Shown: positions 10,052-19,700 of the stretch, piece after piece | Layout of the letters: the number at the start of each line of letters is the position of its first letter | Numbering within the stretch: the first letter of the stretch is position 1 | Source: Pirellulales bacterium | GTDB lineage: Bacteria; Planctomycetota; Planctomycetia; Pirellulales; Thermoguttaceae | Reading direction: 5' to 3' | Length of the DNA: 64,000 nt | NCBI GenBank assembly: GCA_016935315.1 | Contig: JAFGRD010000028.1 | Span: 103,464-167,463 of the forward strand | The notes under the pieces: generated by a model | Database searches by the model: none | Told to the model about the DNA's origin: nothing | What the model saw: the letters and a program-made list of their open reading frames with translations, nothing else | Position numbers and translations under genes: made by a program

Positions 10052-11677
10052 ATGCCCCGCCAGATTCGCCGTAAGTCTTCAAGCCTTCGTCGTGCGCATC
10101 AGCACGCGCGCTGCGTGGTCGGCCGGGCTGCGTGGGTCCTGCTGCCGGCGCTCGTTCTTGCGTGTGTCGTGGATGCCGCAGAGACGGATGCCGAAAGGCC
10201 GGACGGCTACAATGTCCTGTTCATCGCCGTGGACGACATGCGGCCCGAGTTGGGCTGCTATGGCTTCGAGTACATGCACACACCCAACATCGATCGGCTG
10301 GCAAGCCGGGGAACGCTGTTCAACCGGGCTTACTGCCAGCAGGCAGTCTGCAACCCATCGCGGGCGTCGTTGATGACCGGCCTTCGGCCCGACTCGACCA
10401 AAGTGCACGATCTAAGGCGGCATTTCCGTCTGGGTGTGCCCGATGTGGTCACGGTGGCGCAACACTTCAAGAACCATGGTTATCACTCGCAGGCCATCAG
10501 CAAGATCTATCATCGCGGCCTCGACGATCGGCAGTCATGGAGTGTGCCCCAAGTGCGACCGAATGCCCCTACCTACATCAGTGACGAGATTCTCGGGCGA
10601 ATAGCAGAGACGCGCAAGGAACTCGAAAACAAGGGGATTCGTACGACACGGTCCCCAGGCAGGAAAGATCCGGCGACTGGGAGCACGTTGGAATTGGGCT
10701 CGCGCAAAGGTCCCCGTGTCCACGGCCCCAGTTGGGAGGCGCCCGACGTGGCCGACAACGTGCTGTGCGACGGCAAGACGGCCGACCGGATCGTCGAGCT
10801 GTTACGCCGGTTCAAGGAGGAAGACACGCCGTTCTTTCTCGGTTGTGGGTTCCTCAAGCCGCATCTCCCGTTTGTCGCTCCGAAGCGGTACTTCGATCTC
10901 TATCCCATCGAGAGCATCAAGCTGCCCGACAATCGCTTCCATCCCAAGAACGCTCCGCAGTTGGCCCTGCACCAGTCGGGCGAGTTTCGTGCGTATAGCG
11001 ATGTCCCGGCCGAGGGGCCGTTCCCCGAACCGCTGTTGCGCGATACGCTGCGGGCCTATCGGGCGTGCGTGAGCTACGTTGATGCTCAGGTGGGACGCAT
11101 CCTGGCCGAGCTGGACCGGCTGGGGCTCCGCAACAACACGGTGGTCGTTCTCTGGGGCGACCACGGCTGGCACCTGGGCGAGCAGGACCTCTGGGGCAAG
11201 ATGACGAACTTCGAGATCGCCACGCGCGTGCCGATGATCATCAGCGCACCGGGTCAGTCGAACACGGGCGCGAGGACCGATGGGCTGACGGAATTCGTCG
11301 ACATCTACCCGACGTTGTGCGAATTGTGCGGACTGCCGGTGCCCGACCGCCTGGAGGGCACGAGTCTCGTGCCGCTGATGAACGATCCGGGGCAGAAGTG
11401 GAAGGCGGCGGCCTTCAGCCAGTATCCTCGTCCTGGCCATTACCCCGCAGAGGACCATATCCGGCAGATGGGCTACAGCATGCGGACCGACCGCTACCGG
11501 TACACCGAATGGCGGGATCACAAGACCGGCGAGGTGCTTGCCCGCGAGCTGTACGATTACGAGACCGACCCGCAGGGCAACGACAACGTCGCGGGGGAGG
11601 CGGGATACGCCACGCTGGTCGAGCGGCTCGGCCGGCAGCTCGCCGCGGGCTGGCGCGGGGCGCTGCCTCGGGAATAA
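10052..11677 (+). CDS. Secreted sulfatase, iduronate-2-sulfatase-like
   Basis: This 541-residue sulfatase carries the formylglycine signature CNPSRASLMTG (Cys100), the AVDDMRPELGCYG metal-binding start typical of iduronate-2-sulfatase-like (S1_7) proteins, and the C-terminal HGWHLGEQDLWGK motif. A long basic N-terminus followed by a hydrophobic segment (AAWVLLPALVLACVV) indicates export. Start ATG 10052 is preceded by GGGAG at a good distance. The enzyme would remove sulfate from a uronic acid or a similar sugar; the true substrate in this organism is unknown. Roughly 235 non-coding bases separate it from the GH127 gene. Confidence 0.93.
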   Translation: MPRQIRRKSSSLRRAHQHARCVVGRAAWVLLPALVLACVVDAAETDAERPDGYNVLFIAVDDMRPELGCYGFEYMHTPNIDRLASRGTLFNRAYCQQAVCNPSRASLMTGLRPDSTKVHDLRRHFRLGVPDVVTVAQHFKNHGYHSQAISKIYHRGLDDRQSWSVPQVRPNAPTYISDEILGRIAETRKELENKGIRTTRSPGRKDPATGSTLELGSRKGPRVHGPSWEAPDVADNVLCDGKTADRIVELLRRFKEEDTPFFLGCGFLKPHLPFVAPKRYFDLYPIESIKLPDNRFHPKNAPQLALHQSGEFRAYSDVPAEGPFPEPLLRDTLRAYRACVSYVDAQVGRILAELDRLGLRNNTVVVLWGDHGWHLGEQDLWGKMTNFEIATRVPMIISAPGQSNTGARTDGLTEFVDIYPTLCELCGLPVPDRLEGTSLVPLMNDPGQKWKAAAFSQYPRPGHYPAEDHIRQMGYSMRTDRYRYTEWRDHKTGEVLARELYDYETDPQGNDNVAGEAGYATLVERLGRQLAAGWRGALPRE

Positions 11678-11718
11678 CGTGCCGCTGGCTGGCCGTCCCC
11701 CGCCGTCGAGCGGCCGCT

Positions 11719-13083
11719 TTATCGCTCCGGCTCGGGCGGTCCCATCCAACCGGCTTTGCCAGCTTCCCGATCCTTGACGGGCGCGTTGGTCAGTTTGACC
11801 GGCAGGCTGGTCACGTAGCCCGGGAATCCCATCGCCGTGTCGGCCACCTCAATCATATAAGCGTCCGGTTTGCGGCCCGGCACCGACGTTTCATAGTGGT
11901 CGTCCTGTTTCCTCATGAGCCACTCGAACCACGTCAAATCACGCCATTCGGGGTTGTGCGCGTAGACGAACCACGCTCGAACGAGCTGGATCTTTGCCTT
12001 GCTCTGAACCTTGGCACGATAGTAGTTGCGTCCGTCTCGGTACTCGTGACTCATGTCGATGATCTTGCTGATCGGCCGGCCGTCGAATATGTGGACGACC
12101 CACATCATGAAGTCGATGAACTGCACTTCGTGGAAGTTGTAGTGCCGGTAGTTCGGGATCATCTCGGTCGTCATGGGCTGTGCGAGACGTTCCTGCATCA
12201 GGTTGATGTTGAACATGTTGTAGCCGCCTTCATTGGTGGCCCCGATATAGAAGACAGGCACGTTGACTTGGTCCTGAAAGAAGGCATGGTGGAACGAAAG
12301 GTGCCACTGAACCTGGTCCGTACGATAGACGCTCTCGTTGCCCATGATGATGGGCGAAGCCACACGCGCGTCCATAGCGGCGGCGACCGTGGCGCTACGT
12401 CCTCGTTTCGAATGGCCCCCGATGACGGCTTTCACCCTGTCGACATCGAGCACTTTCTCGAGCACGTCCATCGCCCGGATGTAGATCAGCGCCAACTGGC
12501 AGTTCATGTTGTAGACGTTCGTGCCCGTCTTGCGCCGCATCCTGGTGAGAACGTTCATGTTCTTCCCTTCGATGCCCGAACCGTCGGGATGGACGCCCGG
12601 ACTACTGAGGACCATCGTCGGATATCCGGTGCGCGTCGCGATCGGTTCGCCGTACTTTTCGACGTGCGCCGGAAACATGGACCAACCCGGCGAGCCGACG
12701 ATGACCACCTTGCCCTTGCGTTCGGGCGAGAGATTGATGGCATTGTCGGCCGGCATCAGGATTACACACGGATGGCCCCACACACGTCCTTCCAGCCTGA
12801 GGCTGTTGAAATGGGCCGTGATCTTGCGGAGCTTCTTCGAGGGATCGGTGTCGCTCGTGACGATTTCGTCCGAGACGATCTTCAAGTCCGCGGGGACCAT
12901 GTCCCGTTTGACGTACGCGTAGATCTCTCGTGGTTTCGGCACGTTGCGCGAGGCATCCTCGAAGTTGAACGGCCGCTGTTCGCCCTGCGGCTCTCCGGCA
13001 CGGGCCAACGACCCCAAAGTCCATTCAACAGGCAAAAAAGTGCAACCCGCCAGAACAAACGCCAGGAGTCTTGGATACATCAC
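11719..13083 (-). CDS. Secreted alpha/beta hydrolase, PhoPQ-activated-protein-like
   Basis: The 454-residue exported protein has a hydrophobic signal (LLAFVLAGCTFLPV) and an alpha/beta-hydrolase nucleophile elbow GGHSKRGRS with Ser225. The SKRG elbow and the following AAAMDARV resemble the PhoPQ-activated pathogenicity-related (PqaA) family. The gene points towards the sulfatase at 10052 and is separated from it by 41 bp. An esterase role on a decorated glycan fits the context but is inference. The start has GGAG about ten bases upstream; a second Met follows immediately. Confidence 0.78.
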   Translation of the reverse strand: MMYPRLLAFVLAGCTFLPVEWTLGSLARAGEPQGEQRPFNFEDASRNVPKPREIYAYVKRDMVPADLKIVSDEIVTSDTDPSKKLRKITAHFNSLRLEGRVWGHPCVILMPADNAINLSPERKGKVVIVGSPGWSMFPAHVEKYGEPIATRTGYPTMVLSSPGVHPDGSGIEGKNMNVLTRMRRKTGTNVYNMNCQLALIYIRAMDVLEKVLDVDRVKAVIGGHSKRGRSATVAAAMDARVASPIIMGNESVYRTDQVQWHLSFHHAFFQDQVNVPVFYIGATNEGGYNMFNINLMQERLAQPMTTEMIPNYRHYNFHEVQFIDFMMWVVHIFDGRPISKIIDMSHEYRDGRNYYRAKVQSKAKIQLVRAWFVYAHNPEWRDLTWFEWLMRKQDDHYETSVPGRKPDAYMIEVADTAMGFPGYVTSLPVKLTNAPVKDREAGKAGWMGPPEPER

Positions 13084-13143
13084 TGGGAGTCTCCTATTGA
13101 TGTCTTCTCAGAAAGTGCAGTCTTCGTTCCATGGGCAAGAGAA

Positions 13144-13623
13144 TCAGAAGTAGCTGTGGATGTTGTAGGCGTTCTTCTGATGGACGTAAGTCTTCTTGCG
13201 GCCTTCGGAATCCGGCTGCGTGAAGATCATGATGGACTCGCCGTGGTACGGCTGGTAGAGGGCGAGTTCATCTCGTTCATCGCCGCAGAGGTCGACGGCG
13301 AATGCCTGCACCGCAACATGAGACTTGCTCGTTCCCCAATGGAGCCGACTGCGGACGCGCTCTTCGTATTCCTTAGTGGTCTTCTCCCAGATCGTCTCAG
13401 CCGATGCGGAAAGGCAGCAAGCGGGACCGGAATTGCATATGCTGATCAATACTGCCGGACCGGGCTTCGTGAAGGGCTGAAAAATCGCCGTGCAATCGGC
13501 ATGGTTCCGAGCCTGCTTCCGCCAAAGCACCTTTCCGTCATCGTCCGCCAACGTGGTGCCGAGGATGATCTCATCCCGTCCGTCACCCTCGCGCATTGAG
13601 AGTGCAGGCGTCAATAACCTCAC
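13144..13623 (-). pseudogene. C-terminal fragment of an FG-GAP / rhamnogalacturonan-lyase-like protein fused to a repeat half
   Basis: The frame encodes about 159 residues. After the first 14, residues look like the last beta-propeller blades of FG-GAP or rhamnogalacturonan-lyase-like proteins: GDGRDEIILGT with a calcium-loop-like pattern, DLCGDERDELALY, IFTQPDS and a terminal HQKNAYNIHSYF. The opening residues (RLLTPALSMREGD) are the translated half of the dispersed palindromic repeat, not a signal peptide. The rest of the parent protein is missing, so I regard it as a remnant truncated at the repeat. Family assignment rests on motif memory. Confidence 0.6.
13574..13616 (+). repeat. Half copy (F) of the 103-bp palindromic repeat
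   Basis: Only the right half is recognisable: TCCCGT, GTCACCCTCGCGCATTGAG and the terminal AGGCGTCAATA. A matching TATTGATGT end lies at 13095-13103, about 520 bp to the left, with non-repeat DNA between. Whether the two are ends of one element is uncertain. Confidence 0.65.
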
Positions 13624-13651
13624 GCTATAACCTTACGCTACCGTGCCCCCG

Positions 13652-16630
13652 TCAATTCAGTCGCGGCGTGACCAGCTCGCCCCGGGCCTGGGCTTCGGCC
13701 TCTTCATAGGCCCCAAGGAACTCGGAGTTGCAGTCGAGCCAGAGGACGATTCGATGGAAGTCTTCCTCGGAGAGATTCACGCCATAGTGTGATTGGTCGA
13801 GGTAGTCCTGCAGCCTGGAGGCCCGAGCGCCGAATCGGCCTGGGGTCGTTCGACTGGCTGTGCTCGCGGGCGATGACCCGAAAAGCCAACTGCTGTGCGC
13901 ATGGAAGTAGAAACCGTACTTCTCGGCCAGACTGTTATAGGACCGGGTATAACAGCATCTCTTATGCTTGTCCCGCGGACAGGGGAGATACTGAATTGCG
14001 CCGCTCAAATCGAGTGCCTTCTGCTCCCGGTGACATGCGGCGCAATTGCGATCCAACACCGGTTGCACGAGGCGGACATAGTTGAATGGGTTGGAGCCTT
14101 CCACATCAGGGATGAGTGGCGACGGCCGACGCCGAAGAGCCAAGGGTGGGTCCGCGGCATGGCTCGGCGTCTTATGCTTGTGCTCGTGGCAGCCCTGACA
14201 CGTCAGTTGCTCGCCCGGATGGACGTACGTAGCAGTCCTCATCGACTGGACGGCCATGCCTCGGGAGTCGAGCGCCTGGAAGTAAATCAACTTGCCCGGC
14301 GGGACTATGAAGTAAGCACTCCCGTCGCTTTCCACCGGCACGGTGCCGAGCACAGCCCGGGCGTTGGTCTGTTCGGCCACGCCGATCCGCGGCGTGTTCC
14401 GCGAGGGGGTCGACTTGGGCAATATCTGTAGCACCCGCAAGTGCGTGATTTCAGTCCCTTCCGGCCACGGGAAATCGCTGTCGTAGGCGTTCATCAGCGC
14501 GACGGTCGCCGGCCGGTCTCTGCCCGCCTCGCTCATCGCGGCGGCCGACTGAACCGTCTGTTCAGGCAGCACCGGCGGTACGAGCCGGGGGCGAAGCGGG
14601 ATGGGACTGACACACAGAATAGCGGGGTCCCGGTAAATCAACTCCTTGTTGCCGTCGCGATCGACCCAATAGATGCCGTGATTCTTCGCCTGCCGATCGT
14701 ATACGCATAGGTAGTCGTCCTCGCCGAGCGGCCAGGGTGTGCCGTATTGCTCGTTTTCGCGAATCGGACCCTCGGCTTCCGGAAAAGGCACCTCGGGCGT
14801 CAGACGCACGATCTGGGAGTTGCAGTTGTCGTCGAGGTTCCGTGGATCGATCAGCACCAGGGATCCAAAGGCATGCCCGTGGTGCGGAGCCGCCGTGGCG
14901 ACGTACCGATGCGAGCCGGGTATCGCCCGAATGCTCAACTCGGCAAACGGCCGATCTCCACGCCGCACCGGATAATTGCCGTGCGGTGCACGGGGATCTC
15001 GGCCATCGGGGTAGCAGGTCCATAGATGGTGAGCAATCGTTGTGTTGCGATCGATGTAATCCCAGCGAGTATAGACCAGCATCCCTTCGTTGTTTACGCT
15101 CGGATGCCATTCGTTCGTATCGAAGTAACTAATGGGGAAGATGTCGCCTCCGTCGCGTTGCATGGAGCACAAATTGAAGCTCCTGCATGCCCGAATTCCG
15201 CAGCGAACGTACCCCCCGCGCCGCTCGGAGATGAACACGATTCGGCCGCCCGGCAAGAAGCAGGGATCGAAGTCATCCCATGGGCCGTCGGTCAACTGCA
15301 CCAGGTGGTTGCCGTCGGCGTCCACCTGGAAGATGTGATAGCAGTCGGTGGGAGTCCACTTCCTGCTGCTCTTCGTCGGTGGCCACACCTCGTCCCACGA
15401 CTGCATGGCTTGGCGGTTTTCACTGTAAGCGAAGAGGATTGTCTTGCCGTCGTACGACAACTCCGGCGAGAGAAACGCTCCCGGCAGGAGCGCCTGGCCC
15501 TTGAGGCGACCGTCCTCCACCACGGAGTGTTCCAGCAGGTTTGCCAGTGCGGGATGCTCGCCGAGAGGATCCGACAACACAAATAGGCCTCCACCGGGCA
15601 CGGCCGTGAAACCATAGTACTGATCGCACATGTGAGGCAGGCTGCCCCGGTGGCGTTTGATGAACAACAACCTGTCGAAGTCCAGCAAGGGATTGCAGAA
15701 GGCGATGCTGCGGAGCAGTCGTCGGGCCTCGAAGTAGACGTGCTTACGGACCTGATTGTGTACGTCGGGCTGGGCCTCCAATGCGGCCAAACGACGGTCG
15801 AGTTTCCCGATGTTGGCGACCAGCGGATTGATCCGGTCGGGATCGGCCCCGGCATGCAATCGGGCTGCCAGAACGCCCGCCCGCTGAATAATGTCCCGGG
15901 TATGCGCGAGTCGGAAACCACCGTCTGTCGGCGCTACAGGAGGCGGCGTCTGGCCGGCTGTGCCGGGTACCGAATGGCGGCTGACACTTTTCTGATCGGC
16001 CGGTTTGCCCAGAGCGATGTTCCGCTCCGGGTCGGCCGACGAGTAGATCTCGACCTCATCCAGCGCAAGATGGCATTCCCCGCCCACGAAAAGGCGCACG
16101 ATTCGGGCCGTCACGTTCTTCTCGTCGAAACGGACGACCAGCGGCTTGCTCTCCTTCACGCCCAAGAACACCGTGCCGTCGTGCCGGTACACCGTTTCAA
16201 ACCGGTCGGGGTGTGCATTACCGGCAACCCCGATGCCGATATGCCGAGTGCGTGGTGCATGATTTCCATCGGTCCGGTTGTAGATCACGACGCGGTCCAG
16301 CCGGTAGTCCTTGCCTAAGTCGACCTGCCACCACGGGTCTCTCTCGCCGACCGCCACGTGAAATCCAAAACGGCCGTTCTTGATCCCGTCGACCGCGCCG
16401 GTTGCGTCCTGGACGGTCGTAACCCCCAGGGTGTTCACCTTCACCGGTTCGCCAGGCGTGATATTCGCGGCTGCAAACAGCCGATCCCGCGTTATCCAGT
16501 CGGCCTCCACCATGGCCTCGATTTCCCGGCCCACATCCAAGCCCCGCGGCGCCGTGGTTTCTTTGCCCGGAACCGGACATGCGACACTCGCGGTCGCTGC
16601 GGCTGCGATCAGAACGGCACGTGCGATCAT
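13652..16630 (-). CDS. Secreted discoidin + PD40 propeller + di-heme protein, hydrazine synthase alpha-like
   Basis: The 992-residue protein starts at ATG 16630 (GGGAGG six bases upstream) with signal peptide MIARAVLIAAAATASVA. A discoidin-like domain covers roughly 50-205 (DPWWQVDLGKDYRLDRVVIYNR). A WD40/PD40-type propeller follows. The stretch LGTVPVESDGSAYFIVP leading to the first heme motif CQGCH (811-815) matches the middle region known from hydrazine synthase alpha subunits. A second heme motif CAACH is at 863-867. Related proteins are common in planctomycetes without anammox, so hydrazine synthesis should not be assumed. Discoidin fusion and the glycan-gene context suggest surface electron transfer or sugar oxidation, which is inference. 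Confidence 0.8.
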   Translation of the reverse strand: MIARAVLIAAAATASVACPVPGKETTAPRGLDVGREIEAMVEADWITRDRLFAAANITPGEPVKVNTLGVTTVQDATGAVDGIKNGRFGFHVAVGERDPWWQVDLGKDYRLDRVVIYNRTDGNHAPRTRHIGIGVAGNAHPDRFETVYRHDGTVFLGVKESKPLVVRFDEKNVTARIVRLFVGGECHLALDEVEIYSSADPERNIALGKPADQKSVSRHSVPGTAGQTPPPVAPTDGGFRLAHTRDIIQRAGVLAARLHAGADPDRINPLVANIGKLDRRLAALEAQPDVHNQVRKHVYFEARRLLRSIAFCNPLLDFDRLLFIKRHRGSLPHMCDQYYGFTAVPGGGLFVLSDPLGEHPALANLLEHSVVEDGRLKGQALLPGAFLSPELSYDGKTILFAYSENRQAMQSWDEVWPPTKSSRKWTPTDCYHIFQVDADGNHLVQLTDGPWDDFDPCFLPGGRIVFISERRGGYVRCGIRACRSFNLCSMQRDGGDIFPISYFDTNEWHPSVNNEGMLVYTRWDYIDRNTTIAHHLWTCYPDGRDPRAPHGNYPVRRGDRPFAELSIRAIPGSHRYVATAAPHHGHAFGSLVLIDPRNLDDNCNSQIVRLTPEVPFPEAEGPIRENEQYGTPWPLGEDDYLCVYDRQAKNHGIYWVDRDGNKELIYRDPAILCVSPIPLRPRLVPPVLPEQTVQSAAAMSEAGRDRPATVALMNAYDSDFPWPEGTEITHLRVLQILPKSTPSRNTPRIGVAEQTNARAVLGTVPVESDGSAYFIVPPGKLIYFQALDSRGMAVQSMRTATYVHPGEQLTCQGCHEHKHKTPSHAADPPLALRRRPSPLIPDVEGSNPFNYVRLVQPVLDRNCAACHREQKALDLSGAIQYLPCPRDKHKRCCYTRSYNSLAEKYGFYFHAHSSWLFGSSPASTASRTTPGRFGARASRLQDYLDQSHYGVNLSEEDFHRIVLWLDCNSEFLGAYEEAEAQARGELVTPRLN

Positions 16631-16724
16631 TCTCGACCTCCCAGATTGGCGACTGTGGTGAACGCGCTGACCGGCATTTGCTATTTGCGTTGAGCCTGAA
16701 GATGATCCAGACTCGTGATGGCGA

Positions 16725-19700
16725 TCATCGTAGCTCCAGGGTTCGCTGCAGTACCGGCTGCAGGCTCTCGATGCGCATCTCGGCCCAGCAGGCCCAGTCG
16801 CCCGAGGAATTGTCTTGCTTGCCGACATCGGAAACCAGTTCGATTCGCACCTTCTGCCCGCCCCACTTCGAGAGGTTGGCCTCGATTGGCAGCCACTCGT
16901 GCCGCGACACGGTCCTTTCGGCGACCACGGTCCTCGCGCCGGAAGCGTCTATGACGGCGAGCTCGTATAGGATCCCGTCGGCGAGGTCGCTACCGTCGGC
17001 TTTGCCCACGACAGCGCGGAAAGCGGCGGGCTGGTCCTTCGGCAGCGTCACCGCGTCATACATCGCAAAGGTGTAACCAACGTGGCCCCGGTAGGGCGGG
17101 TGCATGAAGACGGCTTGCTTGGAGGCCCCCCCGCAGGCGACGGAACGCGAGATGACGTGGCCGAGCGTCGTGCCGAAGTCGTCGGTCTCCCGGCCGCCAC
17201 GCACACACATTCCGGTGTCGTAGTGCGTCGGCAGCGCGACCAGAATCAACGGCTTGCATGCCGTTCGCAGCCCCCACTCGATCTTCTGCGTGAGCTGACC
17301 GACCCTGAGTGTGATGGCCAGCCGTTCGGCGCTCTCGCCGGTCGGCGGGCCAAGGTCGAACGTCGCTTCCATCGGCCGATCCGGTATTACTTCCGCCTCT
17401 TTGGTTTGGCCGAGCACCTCCACCCGGTACGTTGCCTGCTGGGCGAGATTGCTGCGCAAGCGGAGGTTCAGATGGGTGCCCACGAGCGTTGGCTCAACGT
17501 CTGCCAGCGGCACGACGGTGAAATCGAGCCATTGCCCCTCCAACACTTGCCAGATCCGCTGCCCGGGCTTAGCGTCAGCCGGAATCTGGACAGTATGCTC
17601 TTTGCCGAGCGTGACCGGCACCGTCTCCCCGGCGATGACCCGGTCGCGCAGGTCCGGCCGCAAGGCGGGAACAAGCGGCTCGGCGGTCGCGGCGGTCAGC
17701 AGATAGCTGAAAGCCCCCTCCACAGGCACGACATAGGTCAGCCCCCGCGAAACTCGCAACGCTGCTGGCCCGATCTCCCGGCAGCCCTTGTCCATGGCCA
17801 CAGCCTTTGCCGGGGGCAGCTTGAACCCGCAGTCGGCGCCTTGATAGGAAATGATCTCCCAGTGCCGCTCGCCGACAACGCGGCAGATACCGATACCATC
17901 CGAGGCGGCTTGGTCCTGTCGTGTGAAGTGGCCGCGACCATCGATGTAGATGTAGGCGGGCGAGATGCAGTAATCGTAGCGCGGTGTGCCGGGGCCGGAA
18001 TCCGTACTGGCGACGAAGACGGATCGGTCCTGCGTTTGCCCGCTGTAGCCATTGGGCGGCAGGTCCCAATCTCCATGCTTCATCCGCTCCGTGCTATTTC
18101 CGTTGACCATCGTCACTGTGCCGTTGGCGTACTCCGTCACGATCTGGTTGCGCCGGAAGGCGCCCGAGGCAACCGCCGTCGAGGTATCCAGCAGCCGCCC
18201 CGTCTCGTCCAGGTAGCCGATGCTCTTTACCGGCGATAACGTGTAGTTGCCCGCCAATTGCTGGATCAGGTAGTATCCGCGCAGCGTCTTGTCCATGCCG
18301 CCGCTGCACAGGAAGCCGGGATGCCCGAAGGCGACCGTGGCCGCGAGGAAGCGGTCCGTGTAGGCGTCTTTCCCCTCCCGGCCCGCCGCCCGTGGCGTGT
18401 GCTTGCTGTAGAACATGCTCTCGGAGCCCATGCCGAAGTTGCAGTCCAGATCATGCATCTTCCGCAGGTCGAGGTCCACCAGCCACGGGTTGTTGGGAAT
18501 ATCGTAGCCGCGATCCTGCGCGTAATTGCCGTCTGTCAAGCCGCTGTAGTAGAAGTGATGGTTGCCTTCCGAGTACACTGGGCCTTTCCAGGCGTTCTTC
18601 TGGTGCAGCATGATCTCGCCATAGCTGTAGAACGTCGCCGCAAAGGTCCCCGCGCCGGGCACGCGGCGGTCATAGTCCACCCGGTCCCACGGCGCGACGG
18701 CGGTGTGCACATCGCAATACGCGGTACTGAAGCGGAACTTCTCTTGGATGATCGGCGCCAGCTTCGCGCAATACTCCACCGCCCGCGCGGGCTTGGGGGC
18801 GTAGCAGCGCATCCACGCGCCCTGAAGCTGGTTGTCGGGGGTACGGCTAATCAGATCGAAACTCCAGAATTCGTTGACCGGCGCGAAGTCGGTGTAATTG
18901 TTGTAAGGGCCGTAGACGAACCCGAGCTCGTCCTGCATCAGGCGGGCATAGGCGTACTGTCCCTGGTCGCCGCCCTTGCCTGGGGCAGCCTTGGTACGGA
19001 AGGTGAAGCTTTCGCCGCCGTCGCGCCAACCCGTTTCATGGTCGGTAATCACGCACTGGTGCATCCCGTGGCGCCGGATGTTGGTCCAATATGCCGCGTC
19101 GTTCTTGCGGTTCCCTGCTCCATGCGCGCGCCAGACGTGCGTCCCGGTGATGTGCATGTACGGCGACTTCGGATTGGGCAGCGTGGGCAGAACTTCCTCG
19201 TACCGCGGCGACAGCGTGACGAAGAACCGCTCGAAACAATCGTTGCGTTTCCCGTCGGTCTTGTGGATGTAGCGCACGCCGCCCTGGTAGCTCGTCCGGC
19301 CGTCCTTGACTGCGTTGGCCGAAAAGGGAACGGAGGCATTCGAGAGGTACCAGTCGGTGTTACCTGTCAGGAACAGCGGCTTGTCCGCAGAGCCGCTGAT
19401 GGCCACCGCCGGGCGGTCCGTCGCCTGATCGCCGTAGTGATAGAAAGGGTTAGTCACGAGGCGCGGGTCGTCGAGCCCCTCAGCGTGTCCATACCGCACC
19501 TCCGCCACATTCCCTCCCGGCGAAACGGTGTCGATAACGAGCGACTTGTTCCGCAGGCGAAACGTGTACGTCACCTCGGTCGAGACGTTCTCCGCGCTCG
19601 CCTTCCACCTGGAGATGACCTTCTGATCCTCCAACCTCGTCTCCAACAGGTCGAGCTTCTCAGGCGCCACCGCTTTGCCATCGACCGAGAGCCGCACTCC

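Noticed and set aside
13652..16630. Anammox hydrazine synthase
   Set aside because: Only the alpha-like scaffold is present, with no beta or gamma subunit genes nearby, and the context is glycan degradation.
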